DNA of 64,000 nt from Serratia symbiotica (Periphyllus acericola) (GCF_964019515.1 NZ_OZ026452.1:1488001-1552000), one strand, 5' to 3'; positions 33,014 through 45,313 are shown, counted from the stretch's first letter. Notes: generated from the letters alone by a model not told the origin. Numbers and translations are program-made.

Positions 33014-33721
33014 TTAACGGAGGTTAAGAGATAACACCTCGGTTCGCTGATTGACCACCCGCCAGCGGACGTTAAAATCCAGCAGCCAAACGGCGTAATC
33101 CCGTTTGGTTTCTTCTCCCTTACGATAGGCTGGGCGGGGGTCTTGCGCCAGTACCTGGCTGATAAAACGCCGTAGCTGAGGATAATGCGATTGATGCAGT
33201 TGCAGTTGCCGCTCCGCTTCTAGCGTAAAATATACCGGCATATTGCCGCTGGGGGCGGCTTGGGAAAAACCAGCACGAGCCTGCGGCTGGCTCTCAGCAA
33301 ATGGCAAATAGGGTTTGATATCCACCACCGGCGTTCCATCAACCAGATCGAGGCTACCTAGCTCAAGCACCACGTTGTTGCCCTGAACGCGCATGCCTTT
33401 CAGCGCGATTAATGACATGCCTAGTGGGTTAGGGCGGAAGGGCGAGCGTGTAGCAAACACGCCCATTCGTGCATTGCCGCCCAGACGTGGTGGCCGTACT
33501 GTCGGCCGCCAGCCGCCTTCCATGGTTTGATGGAAAATAAATACTATCCACAGATGGCTAAACTCGCTGAGGCCACGCACTGCGTCCGCCTGATTGTAAG
33601 GCGGCAGCAGCACCAGTTCTCCCCCACCGTCTTCGACCAATCCCGGTTGGCGTGGAACTGCGAACTTTTCTTTATACGGTGAGCGAATAATACCGATCTG
33701 ATTGAAAATAAACTCGGTCAT
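33014..33721 (-). CDS. trmO: tRNA (adenine(37)-N6)-methyltransferase TrmO
   Basis: TrmO (TsaA/YaeB) methylates t6A37 of tRNA-Thr with SAM. 235 residues, full length, starting MTEFIFNQIGIIRSPYKEKF. Family signatures FHQTMEGGWRPTVRPPRLGG, FATRSPFRPNPLGMSL and GSLDLVDGTPVVDIKPYLPF are present. Its ATG overlaps the stop of the dead rcsF by 4 bp (ATGA), the ancestral coupled arrangement. Confidence 0.94.
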   Translation of the reverse strand: MTEFIFNQIGIIRSPYKEKFAVPRQPGLVEDGGGELVLLPPYNQADAVRGLSEFSHLWIVFIFHQTMEGGWRPTVRPPRLGGNARMGVFATRSPFRPNPLGMSLIALKGMRVQGNNVVLELGSLDLVDGTPVVDIKPYLPFAESQPQARAGFSQAAPSGNMPVYFTLEAERQLQLHQSHYPQLRRFISQVLAQDPRPAYRKGEETKRDYAVWLLDFNVRWRVVNQRTEVLSLNLR

Positions 33722-34122
33722 TTAGATGACACGTTAGGCGCTGAACCTTTGCATATTGCTTGTTGGTAACAACCAGCGACGCCGCTGGTAATCTGGCAGT
33801 CGTGCAGCAACACGGCATTGGCTTTCATACAAGCGGCGCGGATTTGCATGTGCTTGCGGGCAGTGGCCAGATTTGGCGGTGAATCTTGAACGTTGCTCTG
33901 TCAGTCTCCTCCAGAGACTTCACCCTGATCACGGAAAGGCTTGCTCACGAGATCTTCTGCTTTTTTGTACAATTCTAACGGCACCGGAGATGCTGCTTAC
34001 TCGGCCTTGGCCGGTGCGCTTGCAGCAGGTTTATTGGTGGTGCTTATTGAGGTTGGTGCGATACGCTGCGATGAACATCCGGCCAAAGCCAGCGCTAACA
34101 AACAGAGAGGTAAAACACGCAT
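33718..34122 (-). pseudogene. rcsF: rcsF pseudogene (Rcs envelope-stress lipoprotein)
   Basis: RcsF senses outer-membrane and LPS damage and triggers the Rcs phosphorelay. Reading the minus strand from ATG 34122 gives MRVLPLCLLALALAGCSS, a lipoprotein signal with lipobox LAGC. A full-length frame of about 134 codons follows with two stops: TAA (33997-33999) in the proline/alanine-rich linker, and TGA (33901-33903) replacing the first of the structural cysteines (GEVSGGD-stop-Q). KHMQIRAACMKANAVLLHDC and GVAGCYQQAICKGSA are well conserved. Its end overlaps the trmO start. Confidence 0.88.
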
Positions 34123-34179
34123 TGAGATTCCTCTGTCTTAATGAAAGTGGTGTTATTGAAGCAATCTATCGCGGAAATA

Positions 34180-34205
34180 ACAAGACGAGCCGCAGCCCGT
34201 CTTGT
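34180..34205. terminator. Terminator after metQ
   Basis: Hairpin ACAAGACG / CGTCTTGT around a GC-rich centre (GGCTGCGGCT on the minus strand), followed on the minus strand by TATTT. Confidence 0.65.
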
Positions 34206-34238
34206 AAATAATCAGGAATAAAATGGGGGCTTAAACGC

Positions 34239-35054
34239 TTACCAGCCTTTAACGGCACCACCGCTGAAGATTTTGTTGGCCGCTTCGTTAACCTCTTCAG
34301 ACTGGTAGGATTGAACGAAATTCTTCACGTTCTCCGCTTCATCATTATCTTCACGGGCAACCATAAGGTTGACATAAGGCGAGTCTTTTTTTTCAACAAA
34401 CAAGCTGTCTTTTGTCAGAGTCAAACCAATTTGACTGGCGTAGGTGGTATTGATCACCGCCAGTGCGATTTGCTGATCGTCCAGAGAGCGCGGTAGTTGT
34501 GGCGCTTCCAGCTCTACCAGCTTCAGGTTTTTCGCGTTCTCAGTCACGTCCAACTTAGTTGGCAGCAGGCCAACACCATTTTTCAGCATGATCAGTCCCA
34601 CCTTCTGTAGTAGCAGCAGCGAACGGCCTAGGTTGGTCGGGTCGTTTGGCAAAGCTATCTGGGAACCGCTTTTCAGCTCATTAAGCGATTTGATTTTTTT
34701 AGAGTAACCGGCGATAGGATAGACAAAGGTGCTACCAACCGACACCAGCTTGTAGCCGCGATCCTTGATCTGCTGATTAAGATAAGGTTTGTGCTGAAAG
34801 ATGTTAAGGTCGATATCGCCCTTACTCAGCGCTTCGTTAGGTAACACGTAGTCGTTGAAAGTTACCAGTTCGACGTCTAGTCCGTATTTTTCTTTTGCTA
34901 CTTTTTGGGCTATCTCAGCGACTTGCTGCTCAGCACCGATGATAACGCCGACTTTGATATGGTTCGGATCTTTTTCATCCCGGCCACAGCCTGCCAGAGC
35001 CAGATTGCCGATCAGTGCGCCTATTGCCATGATGGATTTAAATTTTAACGACAT
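34239..35054 (-). CDS. metQ: D/L-methionine ABC transporter, substrate-binding lipoprotein
   Basis: The periplasm-facing methionine-binding lipoprotein of MetNIQ. 271 residues with an N-terminal signal ending LALAGC (lipid-modified Cys 23). The NlpA/MetQ fold follows: KVGVIIGAEQQVAEIAQ, DYVLPNEALSKGDIDLNIFQHKPYL and ALPNDPTNLGRSLLLLQ are family signatures. It is the last gene of metN-metI-metQ, 63 bp after metI. Intact; the operon has a MetJ-type control region upstream of metN. Confidence 0.96.
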   Translation of the reverse strand: MSLKFKSIMAIGALIGNLALAGCGRDEKDPNHIKVGVIIGAEQQVAEIAQKVAKEKYGLDVELVTFNDYVLPNEALSKGDIDLNIFQHKPYLNQQIKDRGYKLVSVGSTFVYPIAGYSKKIKSLNELKSGSQIALPNDPTNLGRSLLLLQKVGLIMLKNGVGLLPTKLDVTENAKNLKLVELEAPQLPRSLDDQQIALAVINTTYASQIGLTLTKDSLFVEKKDSPYVNLMVAREDNDEAENVKNFVQSYQSEEVNEAANKIFSGGAVKGW

Positions 35055-35117
35055 ATCCTTTCCTCATTAGACTCGCATTATTATAGATACGCTGGGTAAG
35101 CGCAGTTGCTATGAAAC

Positions 35118-35771
35118 CTATTTGTGGGTGACGGCTTTAACGATCCGATCTCCACAGAACTGGATTAGATAGACCAGCACTATCAGTAATACTAATACGG
35201 TATTCATTACTGTAGCGTTATAACCGATATAACCGTATTGATAGCCGATCTGCCCTAAGCCGCCGGCACCAACCGCGCCGCCCATGGCGGAGTAGCCCAC
35301 CAGAGTGATCAGGGTAATGGTGGCGGCATTGACCAAGCCCGGTAGGGCTTCAGGCAATAATACCTTATTAATGATCTGCATAGGTGTGGCACCCATGGCA
35401 CGTGCTGCTTCTAGCAGTCCAGGTGGGATCTCCAACAGGGCATTTTCCACCATGCGGGCGATAAACGGCGCAGCGCCAACGGTAAGCGGCACAATGGCCG
35501 CTTGCAGGCCGATGGAAGTGCCGACAATCATACGGGTAAAGGGAATCATCCATACCAGCAGAATAATGAACGGGATAGAACGGAAGATATTCACAAATCC
35601 CGATAGCACCTTGTACAGGGTATTGTTGGCGATAATCTGCCCTGGGCGAGTCACGTATAGTAGTACGCCAACCGGCAGGCCGAGCACGAAACCGAAAAAG
35701 CCGGAGATAAAGGTCATCATGAAGGTTTCCTCTACGCCGCGCCCCATTAACCACATCATTTCCTCAGACAT
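35118..35771 (-). CDS. metI: D/L-methionine ABC transporter permease
   Basis: 217 residues with about five membrane segments. The cytoplasmic EAA loop lies around [20 protein letters not shown]. The start [19 protein letters not shown] overlaps the end of metN by 8 bp, which suggests translational coupling. Intact. Confidence 0.96.
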   Translation of the reverse strand: MSEEMMWLMGRGVEETFMMTFISGFFGFVLGLPVGVLLYVTRPGQIIANNTLYKVLSGFVNIFRSIPFIILLVWMIPFTRMIVGTSIGLQAAIVPLTVGAAPFIARMVENALLEIPPGLLEAARAMGATPMQIINKVLLPEALPGLVNAATITLITLVGYSAMGGAVGAGGLGQIGYQYGYIGYNATVMNTVLVLLIVLVYLIQFCGDRIVKAVTHK

Positions 35772-36795
35772 AACCCAGCACCTCTACCTTCACCTGATTT
35801 TCCTGTAAGAATTTAATTGTTGCCAATGCGTCTTCGTCACTGCCTTGAAGCTTTGCCAGCATCACGCCAAATTTCACCCCGTCCGCGTAATCCATCTGAG
35901 CGCTGATAATGTTGTTGTTGACGTTAAAGCGGCGGGCGGCTTCTGACAGCAAGGGGGCATCAACCGACTGGCCAGTAAATTCCAGACGTAATAGTGGCTG
36001 GCGATCGGCCTGACGCTCCGGCGACAGACGCTTGGCGTAGTCATCCGGGGTATCCAAATGCAAAGTGGACTGAATAAACTGCTGGGCCAATGGGGTTTGG
36101 GGATGAGAGAACACTGCGCTGACGCTGTCTTTTTCAATTAACTGGCCCTGGCTTATCACCGCAACTTGGTCGCAGATGCGTTTTACCACATCCATTTCGT
36201 GGGTGATCAACAGAATAGTCAGTCCCAAACGTCGGTTGATGTCTTTCAGCAGTTCAAGGATGGCGCGGGTGGTGGCCGGATCGAGCGCGCTGGTGGCTTC
36301 GTCGCACAGCAGCACTTTTGGATTGCTAGCCAGCGCACGGGCGATCGCCACGCGCTGTTTCTGGCCACCAGACAGGTTTGCCGGGTAAGCGTCGTGTTTG
36401 TCCGCCAGTCCTACTAATTCGAGCAGTTCGGCAACGCGTTTCTTTATATCTACGGGTGAAGTGTTGTCCAACTCAAGAGGCAATGCAATGTTGCCGAACA
36501 CCGTACGGGAAGACAGCAGGTTAAAGTGTTGGAAAATCATACCAATCTGACGGCGCGCGCCTGTCAGTGCACCTTGTGACAGCGAAGTCAGATCTTGTCC
36601 ATCGACTAGCACCTGGCCGGATGTTGGGCGTTCCAGCATGTTGGCGCAGCGAATAAGTGTGCTTTTACCGGCACCAGAAGCGCCGATAACGCCGTAGATT
36701 TGCCTGGCAGGAACGTGAAGAGTTACGTCAGAAAGTGCAGTGATAGCACGCGAACCCTGTTGAAACACTTTGGTGATGTTAGAAAGTTTAATCAT
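35764..36795 (-). CDS. metN: Methionine ABC transporter ATP-binding protein
   Basis: 343 residues. Walker [10 protein letters not shown] near residue 38-46, signature [15 protein letters not shown] near 140, Walker [14 protein letters not shown] and switch His in LITHEMD. The C-terminal ACT-like (NIL) domain, [10 protein letters not shown] onward, lets methionine inhibit transport. First gene of the operon, under tandem met boxes. Intact. Confidence 0.97.
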   Translation of the reverse strand: MIKLSNITKVFQQGSRAITALSDVTLHVPARQIYGVIGASGAGKSTLIRCANMLERPTSGQVLVDGQDLTSLSQGALTGARRQIGMIFQHFNLLSSRTVFGNIALPLELDNTSPVDIKKRVAELLELVGLADKHDAYPANLSGGQKQRVAIARALASNPKVLLCDEATSALDPATTRAILELLKDINRRLGLTILLITHEMDVVKRICDQVAVISQGQLIEKDSVSAVFSHPQTPLAQQFIQSTLHLDTPDDYAKRLSPERQADRQPLLRLEFTGQSVDAPLLSEAARRFNVNNNIISAQMDYADGVKFGVMLAKLQGSDEDALATIKFLQENQVKVEVLGYV

Positions 36796-36866
36796 ATTCT
36801 TCTTATTCTAGCGTGGCTGTCCGTGGCTTAATAAAAGTAAACCTTGGAATGAAGCAGGGTATTGTC

Positions 36867-36890
36867 AGATGTTAAGGTGTCTAGACGTCT
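36867..36890. promoter_or_regulatory. Tandem met boxes (MetJ operator) of metNIQ
   Basis: Three 8-mers in register: AGATGTTA, AGGTGTCT, AGACGTCT. The last is the exact consensus met box AGACGTCT. They lie about 75-100 bp upstream of metN. Control of metNIQ by MetJ and methionine is known in E. coli; that metJ exists in this genome is not shown here. Confidence 0.82.
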
Positions 36891-36971
36891 AAGTCAATGT
36901 TCAACGCCATTTTCAGTTCCCGGTAAAACATGCGATACTGTCGGCGTATTCAGGATCTCAGGGGTAAAACG

Positions 36972-37535
36972 GTGACACAATGCGTTCCAGCTATTTTTCT
37001 CGATCGTGATGGCACGATTAATGTTGATCATGGGTACGTTCATGAAATTGAATACTTCCAATTTATCGATGGTGTGATTGACGCCTGTCACAAGCTTAAA
37101 GAAATGGGCTTTGCGCTGGTTTTGGTCACTAATCAGTCTGGTATCGCGCGCGGCAAGTTCAGCGAAGAACAATTCATGTACCTGACTGAATGGATGGATT
37201 GGTCGTTAGCCGATCGTGATGTTGACTTCGATGGCATATACTTCTGCCCGCACCATCCAGAAGCGCTAATAGAAAAGTACCGCCAAGCATGCGATTGCCG
37301 TAAACCGCAGCCAGGCATGCTATTACAAGCGCTGCATGAGCTGAACATTGATATGGCTGCTTCTTACATTGTAGGTGATAAGCCGGAAGACATGCAGGCG
37401 GCGATAGCGGCTGGTGTTGGCACCAAAGTTTTGGTGCACACCGGCAAGCCGGTAACGAAACAAGGCGAGAAACTGGCCGATTGGGTATTAAATAGCTTCG
37501 CAGATCTGCCAGAAGCCATCAGAAAACGGATTTAA
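36972..37535 (+). CDS. gmhB: D-glycero-beta-D-manno-heptose-1,7-bisphosphate 7-phosphatase
   Basis: A HAD-family phosphatase in the LPS inner-core heptose pathway. 187 residues from GTG 36972 ([22 protein letters not shown]). The DRDGT motif holds the nucleophile Asp. [13 protein letters not shown] is motif II, CPHHPEA and [10 protein letters not shown] bind zinc, and [11 protein letters not shown] is motif IV. It is divergent from metN and lies before the rRNA operon, as beside E. coli rrnH. Intact. Confidence 0.95.
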   Translation: MTQCVPAIFLDRDGTINVDHGYVHEIEYFQFIDGVIDACHKLKEMGFALVLVTNQSGIARGKFSEEQFMYLTEWMDWSLADRDVDFDGIYFCPHHPEALIEKYRQACDCRKPQPGMLLQALHELNIDMAASYIVGDKPEDMQAAIAAGVGTKVLVHTGKPVTKQGEKLADWVLNSFADLPEAIRKRI

Positions 37536-37921
37536 TAGGTAACCGTGAATAAATAGTGAGCGTTTAGATAAAAAAATGAATATTAAGCCTTGTAATTTTG
37601 AATCGGAACCCACTAATTCCCACTAGTGACCCGGTATTTCGGCAGCTACGCCGCCGGATCAGCAAGGGAAAAGTCAAAATAATGGCTTGACTCTTCAGAG
37701 GGAAAGCGTAGTGTACGCCACCCCAAGCTTGCCGCCGTGCTGCGGCCGACCCACCGCTCTTTAACAATTTATCAGACAATCTGTGTGGGCACTCCACAAG
37801 ACAATATCCCGTCCTTTCTTGGACGAAAAAATATCCAGTCTTGAAGAGTGACTAACTAAAGTAACATTCATGCAGTAAATCTTTAAGCAGCGCTTCACAC
37901 GTTGAAGCATATCAAGCTTTC
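37536..37921 (+). promoter_or_regulatory. rRNA operon promoter and leader
   Basis: No gene. A P2-like promoter has TTGACT at 37687-37692, a 16-bp spacer and -10 TAGTGT at 37709-37714. The E. coli P2 equivalent is TATTAT, so the -10 looks weakened. A GC-rich discriminator follows. The antitermination boxA (GCTCTTTAACA) lies at about 37758-37769. No convincing P1 was recognised. Confidence 0.65.
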
Positions 37922-39463
<1,542 letters not shown>

Positions 39464-39536
39464 CCGAAAGATATTGACTTGTGTGGCGTGCTCACACAGA
39501 TTGTCTGATGAAAGTAGCGAGCAGAAATACCTTAAT

Positions 39537-39613
<77 letters not shown>

Positions 39614-39730
39614 CTTCTCTTCTATGCTGCGTCATGGTAGCGCTCACATATTTAAATATGCGTCGCAACACCATACCTTGCCTAGAAAAAAAGAAGCTTT
39701 GATCTCAAAAGTCTCTACAAGTTACTGTAC

Positions 39731-39806
39731 GGGGCTATAGCTCAGCTGGGAGAGCGCCTGCCTTGCACGCAGGAGGTCAGCGGTTCGATCCCGCTTAGCT
39801 CCACCA
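39731..39806 (+). tRNA. alaV: tRNA-Ala (UGC) in the rRNA spacer
   Basis: 76 nt with CCA. Acceptor GGGGCTA / TAGCTCC; anticodon TGC in TTGCACG. Confidence 0.95.
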
Positions 39807-40014
39807 TAAAGTCCGAGTGTGGTGCTTCACTACTTCAGAGCGTACTGGCAACAGTATGCTCTGAAGTACTTTGCTCTTTAACAATCTGGAACAAGCTGAA
39901 AATTGAAAAATGACGGCTGAAACTTATCCCCTGCATAGATGTATTGGGGTAAGGGTCAAGTTGTCATAGTGATACTCACCTGTTTGCAATGCGAAGTGAG
40001 ACACCTTCGGGTTG

Positions 40015-40736
<722 letters not shown>

Positions 40737-40839
40737 ACAACACCGAAGGTGTGTTAGAGGCAGGGGTAGGTTATTTTCAGCAAGTTCCGAGATTGGTTCT
40801 GGTGGTTACGTCAGTAACGGCCGAGAATAAAACAGACTT

Positions 40840-40960
40840 TGCCTGGCGGCGATAGCGCGGTGGCCCCACCTGAATACCATGCCGAACTCAGCAGTGAAAC
40901 GCCGTAGCGCCGATGGTAGTGTGGGGCCTCCCCATGTGAGAGTAGGACACTGCCAGGCAT
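40840..40960 (+). rRNA. rrf: 5S ribosomal RNA (121 nt, with changes)
   Basis: TGCCTGGCGGC to TGCCAGGCAT is clear. Compared with the 120-nt enteric 5S there is one extra base and substitutions where CTGACCCCATG should be (CTGAATACCATG), and AGTAGGACACTGCC replaces AGTAGGGAACTGCC. The changes suggest relaxed selection on this operon copy. Confidence 0.92.
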
Positions 40961-40973
40961 CAAATAAGGTAGA

Positions 40974-41008
40974 AAGCCTCATGCGTAAGCATGGGGCTTC
41001 TTGCTTTG
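40974..41008 (+). terminator. rRNA operon terminator
   Basis: Stem AAGCCTCATGC / GCATGGGGCTT with loop GTAA, then a T-rich tract CTTGCTTT. Same type as enteric rrn terminators. Confidence 0.85.
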
Positions 41009-41107
41009 TGTGTTACCGAGAGTCAACGGCCTGATCCTGTGCAGGTGAAACGAAAGAGTCGGGAACACTTTAGGCGTTGCTTGACAGCGAGCTGAAGCAA
41101 TCAAAGA

Positions 41108-41441
41108 TCAGTGGGTGGCGTGGAACAGGCTATAGCCCGCTGCTGCGCCCGACACATCCCAGGCAAAGTCCTTCCAGCTCCAGCCGGTAACGCCCGCGTG
41201 ACTGTCATATAGCTCTTTGGCGGCACCTATCCCAATCGAGAATGCCAGTCCAAAGCTGCGGCAGCCGTGCTTCATTCCAGTTTTGGTGAGTGCCATAAGC
41301 GCTTCCGGCTGCCGCCATTTCGGCAGAGGTGATAAAATGCTGCACTTTATCTTTACCAGTCCAGTTGTCATTGACCAGATGAGTACAGCCGATGGTGAAC
41401 AATAATAAAGAGGAAATGACTAATAAGCAAAGCAGGCGCAT
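41108..41441 (-). pseudogene. yfiM: yfiM pseudogene (lipoprotein of unknown function)
   Basis: The N-terminal half (MRLLCLLVISSLLLFTIGCTH, lipobox TIGC, then NDNWTGKDKVQHFITSAEM) and the C-terminal half (FGLAFSIGIGAAKELYD, GWSWKDFAWDVSGAAAGYS) match YfiM, but they lie in different frames. A frameshift sits near 41285. It is next to pssA as in E. coli. A single indel separates the halves, so sequencing error should be kept in mind. Confidence 0.82.
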
Positions 41442-41474
41442 AGTGAAGATATCTTGTAGCCATAGCGTATAAAT

Positions 41475-41495
41475 AGCCCCGCATGAGCCGGGGTC
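41475..41495 (-). terminator. Probable terminator of pssA
   Basis: Minus-strand stem GACCCCG / CGGGGCT with loop GCTCATG, followed by ATTTAT. Confidence 0.6.
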
Positions 41496-41524
41496 TGGCG
41501 ATAGCTGAATTAATTATAGACGGA

Positions 41525-42886
41525 TTACAGTATGCGGCTAATCAACTTGTCGAGGCGGATGCGTCGCATACGGCAGATCAGCTTGCGCACCTTGCTGGGG
41601 TATTGCTGAATACTTTGCAGCTCCAGATAGTTTCCTACCACAGTAGTATGGGTACGGATGCACTCTAGCTCTTTATGCCGTTGTTCGCGCATTTCCTGTT
41701 TAGGATCGTGGATCAGAATAGCGTTCTCCAGATCCAGTCGCCAGGCACGTGGATTGAGGTTGTTGCCAGTGATCAGCTGCCACTTGTCATCTATCCACAT
41801 GCCTTTTAGATGATAGCTGTTATTGCCGTCTTTCCACAGGTGCACAATCAACTGTCCGGTATCGATATAGCGCTGTAGGCGGCTGAGGAAACGACGCAGA
41901 TTTATTTCATACAGATAAGGCAGCGCGCCAATAATTTTAAACGGCTGGTCTTCTGGAATAAAAAAATCGTTGGCGGTTTTGTCGCCGACGATGATTTCTA
42001 CCTGTTTGCCTTGGCGTAGCAGATAGATGATGTTGCGCATCAGCTGCGCTGGTAGGTTGAAATAAGGCGTGCACAACGTCAGCTTCTGATCGGCGCAGGA
42101 CATCAGATGATGAATGGTGGTATTCAACACGCTTTGCTTGCCAAGCCCCACCAGCGGCGTAACTGCCAGCTCATCGTTGCTCGCTTTATCGCGGAACTGA
42201 TAACTGGTGCGCCGCAGGCTGAGGCGAAACTGGCAGGTTTCGTTTTTGATCTCCGGTCTTTTTGGGCGATCGTCACGATCTAAACGCTGTACGGCACCGG
42301 CAGTCAGTAGATGTTGCTTAATGTAACCGATCATCGTCTCAGCCAGGACTGGGTTGGTGATTAATTGGTAGCGGTCATAACGGTATTTCTCATGCTGATG
42401 AAAATAGACATTGTTGATACTGGCACCGCTGTAAATCACGGTATCATCGATAATAAAGCCTTTTAGGTGAAGTACGCCGAGTGCTTCTCGAGTATTAACT
42501 GGCACGCCGTATACCGGCACCGACACGTTTTTTGGGTGCTGTTTTGCCATTGAACAATACCAGTCAGCATTGGTGTTAGTGGCAGCGGCACCGATACGCC
42601 CACGTTGTGCACGGTGCCAATCGACCAGAATGCAAATCTCCAACTTGGGGCGTACCTGCTTGGCTTGATAAAGCGCATTGAGGATCTCACGCCCGGCATC
42701 ATCATGATCCAGATAGAGGGCGACCAGATAGATGCGCTGGGTAGCGTTAGTGATGGATGCAAATAGCTCGGTACGGAATTCTGATGGCGCGTACAAAGTA
42801 TGAATTTCAGCCAACGATTGGGGGAGTTTGGGCAATTGTGCAAGGTGTTGTTGGTGTTTGCTACGCTTAAATTTTGACAACATCAC
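41525..42886 (-). CDS. pssA: CDP-diacylglycerol-serine O-phosphatidyltransferase
   Basis: PssA commits CDP-diacylglycerol to phosphatidylethanolamine synthesis. 453 residues, family length. It has the two phospholipase-D HKD motifs, HLKGFIIDDTVIYSGASINN and HLKGMWIDDKWQLITGNN. The start MMLSKFKRSKHQQHLAQLPK is like E. coli's. Peripheral membrane protein; intact and expected to be essential. Confidence 0.97.
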   Translation of the reverse strand: MMLSKFKRSKHQQHLAQLPKLPQSLAEIHTLYAPSEFRTELFASITNATQRIYLVALYLDHDDAGREILNALYQAKQVRPKLEICILVDWHRAQRGRIGAAATNTNADWYCSMAKQHPKNVSVPVYGVPVNTREALGVLHLKGFIIDDTVIYSGASINNVYFHQHEKYRYDRYQLITNPVLAETMIGYIKQHLLTAGAVQRLDRDDRPKRPEIKNETCQFRLSLRRTSYQFRDKASNDELAVTPLVGLGKQSVLNTTIHHLMSCADQKLTLCTPYFNLPAQLMRNIIYLLRQGKQVEIIVGDKTANDFFIPEDQPFKIIGALPYLYEINLRRFLSRLQRYIDTGQLIVHLWKDGNNSYHLKGMWIDDKWQLITGNNLNPRAWRLDLENAILIHDPKQEMREQRHKELECIRTHTTVVGNYLELQSIQQYPSKVRKLICRMRRIRLDKLISRIL

Positions 42887-43035
42887 AGTGCGCTTCTTCT
42901 CTCATAATGGGATGGCTGGGAGGCCGCAGGTATAAAAATATTAAATCGAATAGTCGGGCGATAATACCACTAGTTGCCCCGATTTTGCGTATGTTTTCGC
43001 GTTAAGTCTTGGATTCGTAGCGCATTGCACACAGC

Positions 43036-44965
43036 TCACTGCCTGCCGTCAGTATGCAACGGCAGGATTAGATTGACAATGCCATCCTTAAGCTGCACAT
43101 CGATGTCAAATTCTAGCCACTTTGCCAGCGTGATCATACTGCGATTATTGGGTATGGTTATGCCCATTAGGCGGTGCAGCCCGTGTGAACGTGCATAGGC
43201 GATCATTTTTTCTAGCAGTTGGCGTCCCAGCCCCAGTCCCTTAAGATCGGAACGCACCAGTACGGCGAACTCCGCGTCAGTGCTGTCTGGATCGGACATC
43301 GCGCGCGTCACGCCGATAATTTCCTCACCGCGAACGGCCACAAATGCCATCTCTCGGTCATAGTCGATCTGCGTCATGTTAGCTAAATCGTCATGGGTAA
43401 ACTCATTAATATCACTGAAGTAACGGTAGTAGAGATCTTCCTTGGTGACCCGATCGATAAAGTGCTTCAGCTCTGGCTCGTCTTCTGGCAGGATTGGTCG
43501 GCACAGGCACTGGCTGCCATCTTTCAGCGCGATGGATTCTTCTAGTTCCTGCGGATAATGGCGGATGGCCAGTCGCGCTTGCGGGTCTCCACTGAAGGGA
43601 GCAATGTGCATGGAAACGTCCAGCAGGGTAAACTCAGTGCCGGAAGCCAATACCGGTTGAATATTCAACCGGTACTGGCTTCCGGAAGTCCAAAATCAAG
43701 TGGGATACCTGTACCATCAGCCTACTTAGCCCAAGGATTTAAAGGCCGCAGCGCACTGCGTCAGTAGATTTTTCCGCCTTTCACTGCCTGCAATACCAGA
43801 TAACGCGTCAGTGCCATATTCAACAGTGGTAGTGCCACTGAGACCTGGTTCTCATGGCCCCACTCGCTGCTGCCTTCACCTAGCATGATCAATGGGCCGA
43901 AAATAGCGTCTTGTTCGACTGTAATGCGCAACTCTTGGGCACCGGCGCGATAGGCCATGTTCTGCACCAGTAGGCCGTGAATGCGTGCTAGCGGGTAAAT
44001 GTACTTGACGCGATCGAAAATCGCCTCGGCTGCGTGCTGTACTTCGTTGGCAGTACGTAGGTAGAGCACAACCCCTTAAACCTCGGATTTGTGCGGGATA
44101 TCCGGCGAGCGCAGTTTTAGCGCCATGGGGTCGCCTATCTTTTCGGCGATGTGCACCGCTTCGGCACTGTCTTTGGCGATCCATGTTGTTAGGCTACTGA
44201 GATCGTAGGGCAGTAGGATGGATTGTACCTTAATAAGTGTCGAGCTTGGTAGCCCCTTTGGGCAATGTCTGATAAATCATTTGCCGTTGCGGCTCAGCAG
44301 TTCATCTAGTGCCATCGCTGCTGGTACCACACCGTTGCTGACGATCATCAGCCGTTCGCCGCGTAGCGGATATATGGCTGAGTGTTTCCACCTATGATAA
44401 CAGTTCATGGGTGTCCTGTATACACAATAGGCCGGCGCGCTGGATCGCGGCATCTTAGGCGGCGTCTAACCCCAGAGGACTGTTAAGCAGTATCTGCGCC
44501 TGCTGGCTGCATCCGCTTTTAACCACCAATATCGCGGCTTGTTGCGTTTGGATTGGCAGCGGTCTGCCAGGGTGCTAGCAGCCCTAGGCTATTATGCCCC
44601 AGCAAACGCATTGCGTAACGCTGTGCACAGGCTTTCAGCTCGGCGAAATGTTCCGGTGATGAAGAGAGTATGATAGCGGTTTTACAGCCCCGTTGGCCTA
44701 ATACCTCCAGCAGGGGTAGATTGCGTTTGGCGTGGGTGCAGAGTATCGCCAGATCGGGGGCAGTGGCAGGCTGGCGATGTCTGGATAGGCCATCACGCCG
44801 CACACTGCTATATAACGCGGCGTTACAGGCAGTATCGGGCCGCTGAAGCCGCCCGCCAGCAGGTTGCTCATCTATCAGGTGGCCGGCACGGCCGGGCTGC
44901 TGTGAAGCGCCGAGAACGGCGATAAACTTGGGATGTAATTACGCCTATAACCCTCGCTTGCTCAT
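43036..44965 (-). pseudogene. patZ: patZ (yfiQ/pka) pseudogene (protein lysine acetyltransferase)
   Basis: PatZ acetylates acetyl-CoA synthetase and other proteins; it is normally ~885 residues. The minus strand from ATG 44965 reads MSKRGL, then stops (TAG, TAA) before FIAVLGASQQPGRAG. The CoA-binding part (DLAILCTHAKRNLPLLEVLG, LLGHNSLGLLAPW) is in a second frame. The middle is mostly lost. The ATP-grasp end (VMLYLRTANEVQHAAEAIFD) and the GNAT end (SDLKGLGLGRQLLEKMIAYA) are separately open. About 700 bp are missing, and a perfected palindrome (43640-43685) shifts the frame before LNIQPVLASG. Confidence 0.92.
43640..43685. repeat. 46-bp near-perfect inverted repeat in patZ
   Basis: Arms of 23 bp, CCGGAAGCCA-(A/G)-TACCGGTTGAAT, with one mismatch and no loop. 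The native gene has only a weak palindrome here, in the codons for RLNIQP. Confidence 0.95.
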
Positions 44966-45102
44966 GCATGGTTCCTTTTTGCAACGTTAGGCTTGATTTT
45001 ATCCGCTTTGCAGCGGCTTTACTGTGACTGCTACCTCCGTGCGGGTAGGTTCCTCACCAGATATTGTTAATGGAAATGGCAGAAGTATCGGACGTAGTTG
45101 CT

Positions 45103-45245
45103 GGGCATAGTGGGCGTACATTGTTGCTGCCAGTTTACTCACGGATAGCGCGTGAAAACCGGAGCGTACCGGTATTATGTGAGGATGGTTGGCATGGCCC
45201 AGAGCCAGAATGGCAAATAAAATAGTCAAATGGGATAGGCTCTTA
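45103..45245 (+). repeat. MITE-like repeat, copy B
   Basis: Shares GGGCGTACATTGTTGCTGCC, the GCATGGCCCAGAGCCAGAAT stretch, TGGCAAATAAAATAG and a clean right end TGGGATAGGCTCTTA with copies A and C. The left end is degraded. It lies between patZ and trxC, where tapT (yfiP) sits in E. coli; tapT was not found. The rest of the 44966-45313 gap shows nothing else. Confidence 0.8.
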
Positions 45246-45313
45246 GCCTACCAGCCGCGCGTTAGATAAGGTCGACAGCGGTAATTGCGGGATACAAGCC
45301 TACATTTTCTGCG

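Noticed and set aside
37560..37680. A P1 promoter for the rRNA operon
   Set aside because: No convincing -35/-10 pair with UP element was seen; only the P2-like promoter is reported.
44999..45229. A 76-codon minus-strand frame as a tapT (yfiP) remnant
   Set aside because: No DTW-domain motif is visible and half of it lies in the MITE copy; not supported.
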